A DNA stretch of 7,736 bases. Source: CADEEN01 sp031379365 (GTDB taxonomy: Bacteria; Pseudomonadota; Gammaproteobacteria; Burkholderiales; Burkholderiaceae_C). This document shows positions 1 to 6,675 of this stretch, one piece after another. The translations under genes were made by a program, and so were the position numbers. Below the pieces are notes generated by a model that saw only the letters and a list, made by a program, of their open reading frames with translations, searched no databases and had not been told where the DNA came from. The stretch lies in assembly GCA_031379365.1 (NCBI GenBank), contig JANNFB010000225.1, forward strand, positions 1-7,736. Reading direction: 5' to 3'. Each line of letters begins with the position of its first letter. Position 1 is the stretch's first letter.

Positions 1-1
1 C

Positions 2-1051
<1,050 letters not shown>

Positions 1052-1095
1052 GGAAGTGAAGGGCGCTTCGGCGCGTACGCTGGATACCCCAACCC

Positions 1096-1100
1096 GGAGG
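1096..1100 (+). promoter_or_regulatory. Ribosome binding site of the endostatin-like lipoprotein
   Basis: GGAGG lies nine bases before the ATG at 1110. It decides the start: the frame is open further upstream to 1023, inside the end of the ygiQ-like gene, but only the 1110 start has a Shine-Dalgarno sequence and opens directly onto a lipoprotein signal peptide. Confidence 0.8.
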
Positions 1101-1109
1101 ATCCAGAGC

Positions 1110-1796
1110 ATGCAACGAACCGCCCGCCTTCTCACTGTCACCTTGTCTTCTGTCGCTGCCGCGGCCTTGGTCGCTTCCTGTGCGACCACCCCACCCACCG
1201 GCCCGATGGGCTTCTTTGTCACCAGTGCCGGCAGCGGCAATGGCGCCAACCTGGGCGGTGTCGCCGGGGCTGACGCCCACTGCCAGAAGCTCGCAGCGAC
1301 TGCAGGCGCGGGCGGGCGGACCTGGCGTGCCTATCTGAGCAGCACCGCGGTCGCGGCCGTGGCGCCCGCACCGGCGGTGCCAGCCCAGCATGCGCGCGAT
1401 CGCATCGGCAAGGGACCCTGGTTCAACGCCAAGGGCGTTCAGGTGGCCAGCGATGTTGCCAACCTGCACAACGGCAACAACCTCACCAAGATCACGGCAC
1501 TCGATGAAAAGGGCGGCATGGTCAAGGGCCGTGGCGACACGCCCAACCAGCACGACATCCTCACGGGCTCGCGTCCGGACGGCACCTCTTTCGGCGGTCC
1601 CGGCAACTTCACCTGCGGCAACTGGACCCAGAGCGGCGAGGGCGCTGCCATCATCGGCCACCATGACCGCACGGGGCTGTCGACCGACCCTTGGGCGCTG
1701 TCCTGGAACTCGTCGCACGCGACGGTCGGCTGCAGCCAGGAAGCGCTGGTGCGCACCGGCGGCGCCGGCCTGTTCTACTGCTTCGCAGCCGACTGA
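1110..1796 (+). CDS. Endostatin/DUF1554-like lectin-fold lipoprotein
   Basis: This 228-residue protein has a lipoprotein signal peptide (basic N-terminus, hydrophobic residues about 7-22, lipobox LVAS-C with the lipidated Cys24), so it is probably anchored in the envelope. The mature part resembles the endostatin (collagen XV/XVIII NC1) type of C-type-lectin fold, also seen in bacterial DUF1554-like proteins. Visible signatures are GADAHCQKLA followed by TWRAYLSS (residues about 55-77), HARDRIGKGPWFNAKGV in the middle, ILTGSRPDGTSF, a TCGNWT segment, and a C-terminal GLFYCFAAD. Four cysteines (58, 169, 208, 224) match the spacing of the two endostatin disulfides, predicting C58-C224 and C169-C208. 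The ligand is unknown. It lies between ygiQ and the P460 gene on the same strand and may be co-transcribed with either. The fold call rests on motif memory rather than a search. Confidence 0.8.
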   Translation: MQRTARLLTVTLSSVAAAALVASCATTPPTGPMGFFVTSAGSGNGANLGGVAGADAHCQKLAATAGAGGRTWRAYLSSTAVAAVAPAPAVPAQHARDRIGKGPWFNAKGVQVASDVANLHNGNNLTKITALDEKGGMVKGRGDTPNQHDILTGSRPDGTSFGGPGNFTCGNWTQSGEGAAIIGHHDRTGLSTDPWALSWNSSHATVGCSQEALVRTGGAGLFYCFAAD

Positions 1797-1868
1797 CACT
1801 GTGAATGCACGTCGCCTGAATCTAGGCGGCGGATTGCTGCGTAGAGGGCCGCGTAGCCTCTCAACTGC

Positions 1869-1874
1869 AAGGAG
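1869..1874 (+). promoter_or_regulatory. Ribosome binding site of the P460-cupredoxin gene
   Basis: AAGGAG is placed seven bases before the ATG at 1882. The frame is open far upstream, in an alternate frame across the preceding gene. This site and the signal peptide that follows fix the start at 1882. Confidence 0.8.
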
Positions 1875-1881
1875 CTTCTCT

Positions 1882-2721
1882 ATGCGCACGAAATTCATCA
1901 CCCGGGCCATGGCCGGGGCAGGCGTTGTTGCATTGGCCGGTGGCATGAGCGCCTTGGCGCAAGCGCCGGCCTTGGTGGCCCCCGGGCCGAACAAGGTGGC
2001 TTTCCCGGTCGACTGGGCCAAGGGCACGATGTACGCCACCGTCGACCGTCCGGACACCAAGCAGTACCGTGAGTTCTACTCCACCCCCGAGGTCGTCGAG
2101 CAGGTTCGCGCCGGCAAGCCGATTCCCGACGGTGCCATGCTCATCCTGGCGGCTTATATGGCCCAAGTCGATGCCGCCGGTGTGCCGCTGAAGGATGCCA
2201 ATGGCCGCTTTCTCAAGGGCAACCTGGTCGCGGTGAACGTGCAGCAGAAGAAGCGGGGCTGGGGCGAGGACATTCCGGCCGCTATCCGCAATGGCGACTG
2301 GGTCTACCAATCCTTCACGCCCGCCGGGGTTCCGAACGACAAGGCCAACCTGACGGCCTGCTACCAGTGCCACTTGCCGTTTGCCAAGGACGACTACCTG
2401 ACCAACCTTGCCAAGCTGCAAGGCAAGTTCCCCAGCCAGGCGGCCACCGTGGTCAAGAGCGGCCCGGCCGACGTGACCGTGGCTGGCTTCAGCTTCGGTC
2501 CGACCGCGATCAAGGTCAGCGCCGGCCAGGCTGTCACCTGGACCAACAACGACGACACGCCGCACCAGATCACGCTCACCGGCGGTGGCAGCCAGCGCAG
2601 CGACGTGATGCTCAAAGGCCAGAGCGCGACCATGAAATTCGACGCTGCCGGCAACATCGCCTACATCTGCGGCCTGCACCCGACGATGAAGGGCACCATC
2701 GAGGTGCTGGCGAAGAACTGA
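1882..2721 (+). CDS. Exported cytochrome P460-cupredoxin fusion protein
   Basis: This 279-residue protein begins with a Sec-type signal peptide (MRTKF..., hydrophobic residues 9-26, cleavage near ALAQA at 24-28), so it should act in the periplasm. Residues about 45-175 resemble the cytochrome P460 family: an N-terminal YREFYSTPEVVEQVRAG stretch, a central beta-rich part, and a single c-type haem motif CYQCH (C160, C163, H164) near the domain end. Residues about 195-279 form a cupredoxin domain starting VAGFSFGPTAIKVSAGQAV. Its predicted type 1 copper ligands are H228 (TPHQI), C263, H266 and M269 (CGLHPTM). The C-X2-H-X2-M spacing is the short loop known from amicyanin, shorter than the plastocyanin/pseudoazurin C-X2-H-X4-M. 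P460 enzymes oxidise hydroxylamine or bind NO and carry a Lys-haem cross-link; K104 and K112 are nearby lysines, but I cannot tell whether the cross-linking lysine is conserved. Likely role: an electron-transfer or NO/hydroxylamine-related haem-copper protein (inference). Confidence 0.87.
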   Translation: MRTKFITRAMAGAGVVALAGGMSALAQAPALVAPGPNKVAFPVDWAKGTMYATVDRPDTKQYREFYSTPEVVEQVRAGKPIPDGAMLILAAYMAQVDAAGVPLKDANGRFLKGNLVAVNVQQKKRGWGEDIPAAIRNGDWVYQSFTPAGVPNDKANLTACYQCHLPFAKDDYLTNLAKLQGKFPSQAATVVKSGPADVTVAGFSFGPTAIKVSAGQAVTWTNNDDTPHQITLTGGGSQRSDVMLKGQSATMKFDAAGNIAYICGLHPTMKGTIEVLAKN

Positions 2722-2766
2722 GATTCCCGCGGAGTCGGCCTGACGCGACCCCGTGCCGCGCGGAGC

Positions 2767-3420
2767 TCAGTCGGCGATCCGCACGGAGACGATGCGCCCG
2801 TTGCGCGGATCGACGGTGCAGTCGTAGGCGAAGTGGGTGGTGGGTTCGCGCAGCGCCGGGACGGCAGTGCCCTGGCCGCGCAGCGAGGCATTGCCGCCGT
2901 CCTGCTGGCTGAGTCGCCGGGTGTCGGCATTGAACAGGATGTTGGCCACGCCAGGCCAGCGGCGCTTCAAGCTGGAGGCCGCGGCCGACTCGCATGCCGC
3001 CGGTGAAATCTGGGTCAGATCCGGTTCGACGTTGCGTGCTGCCTCCGGGGCCGCCCCGCTGCCGGCGCTGTCTCGCAGCACGAGGCCGGCCACCGCCTTG
3101 GTTGTCGTGTCGAAGGTGCAGCTGTAGCTGAACGGCCGCATACCACTTGCTGTGCGTGACTGGCCGCCGCCGCGCAATGTCAACTCGGCACTGTCAGCTG
3201 GGCCAGGCGCCACGGTCGGTGGTGTCGAGAAGCTGGCATTGGCTGCCGCCCCGCGCGTGGTGCGCAACGTGTCCACGGCGGCGCGCTCGCAAGCGGCCAC
3301 TGCCGTGCCGCGGTCGCCGGACAATGCTGCTGCGGGCGGCGCCGAAGCGGGTGCTGCGAGCACAGGACCACTCAAGGCAGCGAAAACGACTGCCACGCCG
3401 AGTTCGGAGGATCGTTGCAT
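2767..3420 (-). CDS. Exported two-repeat protein of unknown function
   Basis: This is a 217-residue secreted protein that I do not recognise. The signal peptide is residues 1-23 (MQRSSELGVAVVFAAL..., cleavage near VLAA). The mature part has two copies of one unit, about residues 41-117 and 140-217. Each starts AACE-x-AA, ends with a beta-like YxCT-hD...GhhxxhxhxD segment, and has one cysteine pair: C44/C101 (57 apart) and C143/C201 (58 apart). The near-identical spacing suggests one disulfide per domain and an internal duplication. An Ala/Gly-rich linker (about 118-130) separates the units. The ATG at 3420 is chosen because it puts the signal peptide at the very N-terminus; an in-frame GTG at 3444 would add eight residues and has no better ribosome binding site. 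It converges with the P460 gene (45 bases between stops) and lies 39 bases downstream of msrA on the same strand, so it may be read through from msrBA. Confidence 0.75.
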   Translation of the reverse strand: MQRSSELGVAVVFAALSGPVLAAPASAPPAAALSGDRGTAVAACERAAVDTLRTTRGAAANASFSTPPTVAPGPADSAELTLRGGGQSRTASGMRPFSYSCTFDTTTKAVAGLVLRDSAGSGAAPEAARNVEPDLTQISPAACESAAASSLKRRWPGVANILFNADTRRLSQQDGGNASLRGQGTAVPALREPTTHFAYDCTVDPRNGRIVSVRIAD

Positions 3421-3459
3421 GGCGCGAGTGTAGGGCGACCTCACGCCCTTTGCTGCGCC

Positions 3460-4131
3460 CTACTTGGAGGGGCCTGGAGGCACGGGCAGCCCGCCCCAGA
3501 GCTGCGTGAGTCGGGCCTCCCGGCCGCAAGACGTACGGTAGTACTTGTAACGCACGGGATTCTTCTTGTAATAGTCCTGGTGGTAATCCTCGGCGGCATA
3601 GAAGGGGCCGCCCAGCGCGATCTCGGTGACCACGGGTTCCTTGAAAGGTTTGCTCTTCTCGAGCGCTGCCAGCGACGCCTTGGCCGCGGCGAGTTGCTGC
3701 GCGTCGAGGGCAAAGATGGCCGTGCGGTAGGGTGAGCCGGCGTCGCAGAACTGCCGGTCCTTGGTGGTCGGATCGATGGTGCGCCAGAAGTACTCGAGCA
3801 ACTGCTCATAGCTGACGCGCTTGGGGTCGTAGACGATTTCCACGGCTTCGGCGTGACCGGTCGATTTGGACGAAACCTGCTCGTAGGTCGGGTTCGCGAC
3901 CTTGCCGCCGATATAGCCGGAGGTGGTGCTGACGACGCCCGGTACCTTGTCGAAGTCGGACTCGACACACCAGAAGCAGCCGCCGGCAAAGGTTGCCTTG
4001 GCCAGCCCGGCCGAGGCTGGGCCGGTGACTGTCGTGCCCTGGGCCCGCGGGCTGCCCACCGACACTGCCGCCGCAACGCCGACGGCAAACACCATCAGCG
4101 CACTCAGTGCCCAATTCGAGTGCGTTTTCAT
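3460..4131 (-). CDS. msrA: Periplasmic peptide-methionine (S)-S-oxide reductase
   Basis: MsrA reduces the S-epimer of methionine sulfoxide in proteins and so repairs oxidative damage. The protein has 223 residues. A Sec signal peptide (about residues 1-31, hydrophobic 8-25, PRAQG near the cleavage site) implies periplasmic location. The catalytic core begins with the family signature FAGGCFWCVES, with nucleophile C52 and a second cysteine C55. It continues through GVVSTTSGYIGG, STGHAEAVEIVYDP and QFCDAGSPYRTAIF to YHQDYYKKNP. C202, in a C-terminal SCGR segment, and C55 are candidate resolving cysteines. The ATG at 4131 overlaps the msrB stop codon as ATGA, with GGAGG just upstream inside the end of msrB, so the two are probably translationally coupled. 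Family identity is certain; the export prediction is from sequence alone. Confidence 0.96.
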   Translation of the reverse strand: MKTHSNWALSALMVFAVGVAAAVSVGSPRAQGTTVTGPASAGLAKATFAGGCFWCVESDFDKVPGVVSTTSGYIGGKVANPTYEQVSSKSTGHAEAVEIVYDPKRVSYEQLLEYFWRTIDPTTKDRQFCDAGSPYRTAIFALDAQQLAAAKASLAALEKSKPFKEPVVTEIALGGPFYAAEDYHQDYYKKNPVRYKYYRTSCGREARLTQLWGGLPVPPGPSK

Positions 4132-4634
4132 GCAGCCTCCGGGACAAATTTCAGGGCCACGCCGTTGTTGCAGTAGCGCAGGCCGGTCGGCTTGGGGCCG
4201 TCGTTGAAGACGTGGCCATGGTGGCCGCCGCAACGCGCACAGCTGTACTCGGTGCGGGGGTAGCCGATGACGAAATCGCGTTTGGTCTTGAACACGCCGG
4301 GCAGGGTGTCGAAGAAGCTCGGCCAGCCGGTGCCGCTCTCGTACTTGGTGCTGCTGGAAAACAGCGGCAGGTCGCAGCCGGCGCACTGGAAGGTGCCTTT
4401 GCGCTTCTCGGCGTTCAGTGGGCTGGTCCCGGCCCGCTCGGTGCCTGCCTCGCGCAGCACGTGGTACTGCGCCGGGGTCAGGCGCTGACGCCACTGGGTG
4501 TCCGTGAGCAACAGCGGTTCGATGCGCGGGAGCTCCGGCTTGCCGGCGGCAGCGGTCGCAGCCTGGGCGGCGCGGGTGGCGGCTGATGCAAAGCCGAGGC
4601 TGGACAAGAAGCCGAGCCATTGACGACGGGTCAT
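4128..4634 (-). CDS. msrB: Tat-exported peptide-methionine (R)-S-oxide reductase
   Basis: MsrB reduces the R-epimer of methionine sulfoxide, complementing MsrA. The protein has 168 residues. The N-terminus MTRRQWLGFLSSLGF, followed by an Ala-rich stretch to about residue 26, fits a twin-arginine (Tat) signal, so it is probably exported folded, with its zinc. Family motifs are two CxxC zinc pairs (C84/C87 and C132/C135), SGTGWPSFFD, YPRTEYSCARCGGHHGHVF and the catalytic RYCNNG with C155. The position that is a resolving cysteine in many MsrBs (SGCGWPSF) is Thr102 here, so it should use the single-cysteine type of recycling. The ATG at 4634 has AAGGAAAG about eight bases upstream. It is the first gene of the msrB-msrA pair and overlaps msrA by four bases. 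The 151 bases upstream probably hold the promoter. Confidence 0.95.
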   Translation of the reverse strand: MTRRQWLGFLSSLGFASAATRAAQAATAAAGKPELPRIEPLLLTDTQWRQRLTPAQYHVLREAGTERAGTSPLNAEKRKGTFQCAGCDLPLFSSSTKYESGTGWPSFFDTLPGVFKTKRDFVIGYPRTEYSCARCGGHHGHVFNDGPKPTGLRYCNNGVALKFVPEAA

Positions 4635-4785
4635 GTGGACTTTCCTTGGGAAGGGCAGAGTTTGCCGATGCGTGTCTGTCGGCACCGGCACGAACACCTT
4701 ACAGCGTTCTGGCGAGCACCGACGGCACCTTCCATGGATCATCGCAGACCGCGGCAGGTTCCGCGGATGTGTGTAGCGCGGGCTG
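4635..4785 (-). promoter_or_regulatory. Probable msrBA promoter region / DUF2726 3' end
   Basis: This gene-free stretch lies upstream of msrB and downstream of the DUF2726 gene, both on the minus strand. It contains a 6-bp inverted repeat CCGCGG-CAGGTT-CCGCGG (4749-4766) just after the DUF2726 stop, which could be a weak terminator but has no T-run. It should also carry the msrBA promoter, but no convincing -35/-10 pair could be picked. A GTAAGG on the minus strand (4702-4697) is only loosely like extracytoplasmic-function sigma promoters. Confidence 0.35.
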
Positions 4786-5472
4786 TTAAGCGGCGCGGCG
4801 GGCCAGGCGCGGGTCTTCGTCTTCGAAGAAGGCCGACGGCACCGGCTCGAGCTGGCCGTAGTCAGTGGTGTCGCCGTCCGCCAGCAGTTCCTGGATCTCG
4901 GCCACCGGCAGCATCGTGCGGCCGCCCGTACTGACAGCGATCTCTTCCTCGGCGGCCGCGCTGGCTTTCGGGAAGAACAGGGCACGCGCCTCGGCAACCG
5001 TCGGCAGGTTGTCCTCGTTCCACTCATGCACTGTCACGCCAGCGGCGCGCAGCACCTCGACCAGGCGCTGGTGTCGCTTGGCACTGCGGGCCGACTCGTC
5101 GGTGGTGCGCACCTCGACCGCGGCGACGGCACGCGAGCTGAAGTCGCAGACCAACAGGTCGACGCCGAGGCGGCCGGCGCGTTGCAGCCATTGCGCGTAC
5201 GGGAAGCGTGTCGGCACGCTGATGAACCGCGACAGCGGGACTTGGGCCAGCACGACGTGGCCGGGCAGCGAGCGGCGCAGGATCTCGTACGCTTGACGCT
5301 CGCCGAGGGTCATCACCCGCACCGCCTGGGGCGGCCACGCCTGGACGGTGTCCAGATTGTCGGCGGCCTCAACTTGGCGCGGGGTCATGGCGCGGCGGCG
5401 CAGCCACAAACCCGCCAAGAGCAGGGCAGAGGCGGCCACCATGGCCAGGGCAGTGGGGTCGAGCAGGTTCAT
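4786..5472 (-). CDS. Membrane-anchored DUF2726 domain protein
   Basis: This 228-residue protein has one N-terminal membrane segment (about residues 8-24, LAMVAASALLLAGLWL) followed by RRR, which suggests the rest is cytoplasmic. Residues about 50-155 match the DUF2726 pattern: an ERQAYEILRRSLPGHVVLAQVPLSRFI segment, then GRLGVDLLVCD, then AVAAVEV, then a helix and VTVHEW. This layout resembles the PD-(D/E)XK nuclease-like core (D105 ... E120), but the position expected to be Lys is Arg122 (E-V-R), so nuclease activity is uncertain. The C-terminal 60 residues are acidic and probably disordered (AAAEEEIAVS, FFEDEDPRLARR). The ATG at 5472 gives the membrane anchor at the N-terminus but has only a weak ribosome binding site. 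It is transcribed divergently from the DUF808 gene. The function of the family is not known to me. Confidence 0.8.
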   Translation of the reverse strand: MNLLDPTALAMVAASALLLAGLWLRRRAMTPRQVEAADNLDTVQAWPPQAVRVMTLGERQAYEILRRSLPGHVVLAQVPLSRFISVPTRFPYAQWLQRAGRLGVDLLVCDFSSRAVAAVEVRTTDESARSAKRHQRLVEVLRAAGVTVHEWNEDNLPTVAEARALFFPKASAAAEEEIAVSTGGRTMLPVAEIQELLADGDTTDYGQLEPVPSAFFEDEDPRLARRAA

Positions 5473-5690
5473 GGCAGGTAGCGGCCGTGGCGCGGCACAA
5501 AGACTGTTGATCGCTTTTCGGCGAGGCTAGTGCCAGGCTGGAGCGGCGGCAAGTCGGATCCGGCACGCCGGCCCGCGAAATGCCCAATCCTTGGCAAACC
5601 TCGCGAAGGCGGCCGCGCCGGCGGGTGCGTCGGCGCGGCCGCGCTGGCGACTGCTAAGCTGCAGCGCCACCCGCTATCCCCCCCCTCGCC
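5473..5690. promoter_or_regulatory. Divergent promoter region between DUF2726 and DUF808
   Basis: This 218-base region separates two divergently transcribed genes, so it must hold promoters for both. No confident sigma-70 boxes were found. Its visible structure is a perfect 12-bp inverted repeat (listed separately) and a run of eight C just before the DUF808 start. Confidence 0.5.
5609..5642. repeat. Perfect 12-bp inverted repeat in the divergent promoter region
   Basis: Arms GCGGCCGCGCCG (5609-5620) and CGGCGCGGCCGC (5631-5642) are exact reverse complements around a 10-base loop. There is no T-run on either strand, so it is not a standard terminator. It could be a regulator binding site or a hairpin in the DUF808 leader. 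Each arm contains the 8-base palindrome GCGGCCGC. Confidence 0.6.
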
Positions 5691-6620
5691 ATGGCCGTCA
5701 GCAGTCTGCTTGCCCTGATCGATGACATCGCCACCGTGTTGGACGATGTGGCGATCCTGACCAAAGTGGCCACGCAAAAGACGGCAGGCGTGCTGGGCGA
5801 CGACCTGGCACTCAATGCCCAGCAGGTGGCCGGCGTGCGCGCTGAGCGGGAACTGCCTGTGGTCTGGGCGGTGGCCAAGGGGTCCTTGCTGAACAAGGCG
5901 ATCCTGGTGCCCGCCGCGCTCGCGATCAGCGCATTCGCGCCCTGGGCGGTGACGCCCTTGCTGGTGCTCGGCGGGCTCTTCCTCTGCTTCGAGGGTTTCG
6001 AGAAACTGGCCCACAAGCACTTCGGGAACCGGGCCGAGGAAGCGGACCGCCGTGCCGCCCTGTCCCAGGCCCTGGTCGACCCCAATGTCGACATGGCAGC
6101 GCTCGAGCGCGACAAGATCAAGGGCGCCGTGCGAACCGACTTTGTGCTGTCGGCGGAAATCATTGCCATCACTCTCGGCACCGTGGCCCAGGCGCCCTTC
6201 ATGACGCAGGTGCTGGTTCTGTGCGGCATCGGTGCGTTGATGACCGTCGGCGTTTATGGCCTGGTGGCGGCCATCGTCAAGCTCGATGACCTGGGCTTGT
6301 GGATGTCGCGCCGCGCGGGGGCTGCCGCTGGCCTCGGGCGTGCCATCCTGGCGTCGGCGCCCTGGCTGATGAAAGCCCTGTCGGTGGCCGGCACGGCGGC
6401 CATGTTCCTTGTCGGTGGCGGCATCCTGACCCACGGGCTGCCGTTTCTTCACCACACAGTGGCGTGGGCCACCACCGGTCTGCAAGGCGCGTCGCTGGCT
6501 GTGGCGTCGATGCTGGCCGACGCAGTGGCGGGCCTGCTTGCCGGCGCGCTGGCCCTGGCCTGTGTCGTCGCTTGGCAGTGGCTGCGCCGCCTGTCAACGC
6601 GATCCATGCCTGCTCGTTAG
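5691..6620 (+). CDS. DUF808 / YedI family inner-membrane protein
   Basis: This 309-residue protein is a full-length member of the DUF808 family (E. coli YedI is of similar length), whose function is unknown. The very conserved N-terminus is present: SSLLALIDDIATVLDDVA, TKVATQKTAGVLGDDLALNA, then RELPVVWAVAKGSLLNK. About six hydrophobic segments fit membrane spans, roughly residues 66-82, 86-101, 155-172, 176-197, 225-246 and 265-298. A charged cytoplasmic-like stretch lies at about 103-150 (FEGFEKLAHKHFGNRAEEADRRAALSQ). The ATG at 5691 matches the conserved family start, but there is no Shine-Dalgarno sequence; the bases just upstream are a C-run. It lies 55 bases upstream of the ComEA-like gene on the same strand, with a hairpin in between. 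Confidence 0.93.
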   Translation: MAVSSLLALIDDIATVLDDVAILTKVATQKTAGVLGDDLALNAQQVAGVRAERELPVVWAVAKGSLLNKAILVPAALAISAFAPWAVTPLLVLGGLFLCFEGFEKLAHKHFGNRAEEADRRAALSQALVDPNVDMAALERDKIKGAVRTDFVLSAEIIAITLGTVAQAPFMTQVLVLCGIGALMTVGVYGLVAAIVKLDDLGLWMSRRAGAAAGLGRAILASAPWLMKALSVAGTAAMFLVGGGILTHGLPFLHHTVAWATTGLQGASLAVASMLADAVAGLLAGALALACVVAWQWLRRLSTRSMPAR

Positions 6621-6623
6621 ATT

Positions 6624-6652
6624 GGTGCGGCCATCCCTTTGGATGCCGCACC
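6624..6652. repeat. Bulged 12-bp hairpin between DUF808 and ComEA-like genes
   Basis: GGTGCGGCCATCC (6624-6636) pairs with GGATGCCGCACC (6641-6652) over a CTTT loop, with one unpaired C in the left arm. No T-run follows on the plus strand, so it is a poor intrinsic terminator. It begins only four bases after the DUF808 stop and ends 23 bases before the next ATG, so it may protect the 3' end of the upstream message or modulate read-through. Confidence 0.5.
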
Positions 6653-6675
6653 CATCCACAACATAGGAAGCTCCC

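Noticed and set aside
1060..1080. GCGC-TTCG-GCGC mini-hairpin after ygiQ as a terminator
   Set aside because: The stem is only four base pairs and there is no T-run.
1814..1835. CGCCT...AGGCG small hairpin between the lipoprotein and the P460 gene
   Set aside because: A five-pair stem with no T-run is within chance for this GC content, so it was not called a terminator.
1390..1881. Upstream extension of the P460-cupredoxin frame
   Set aside because: The extension is Arg/Thr-rich shadow of the lipoprotein gene. The ribosome binding site at 1869-1874 and the signal peptide fix the start at 1882.
4132..4620. Upstream extension of the msrA frame across msrB
   Set aside because: It reads msrB out of frame. 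The ATG at 4131 has GGAGG and opens directly onto a signal peptide.
4680..4710. Extracytoplasmic-function sigma promoter for msrBA (GTAAGG plus GACAGA about 16 bases on, minus strand)
   Set aside because: It matches the GTAACC...CGAA-type consensus only partly, and no sigma factor gene is nearby. Too weak to list as a site.
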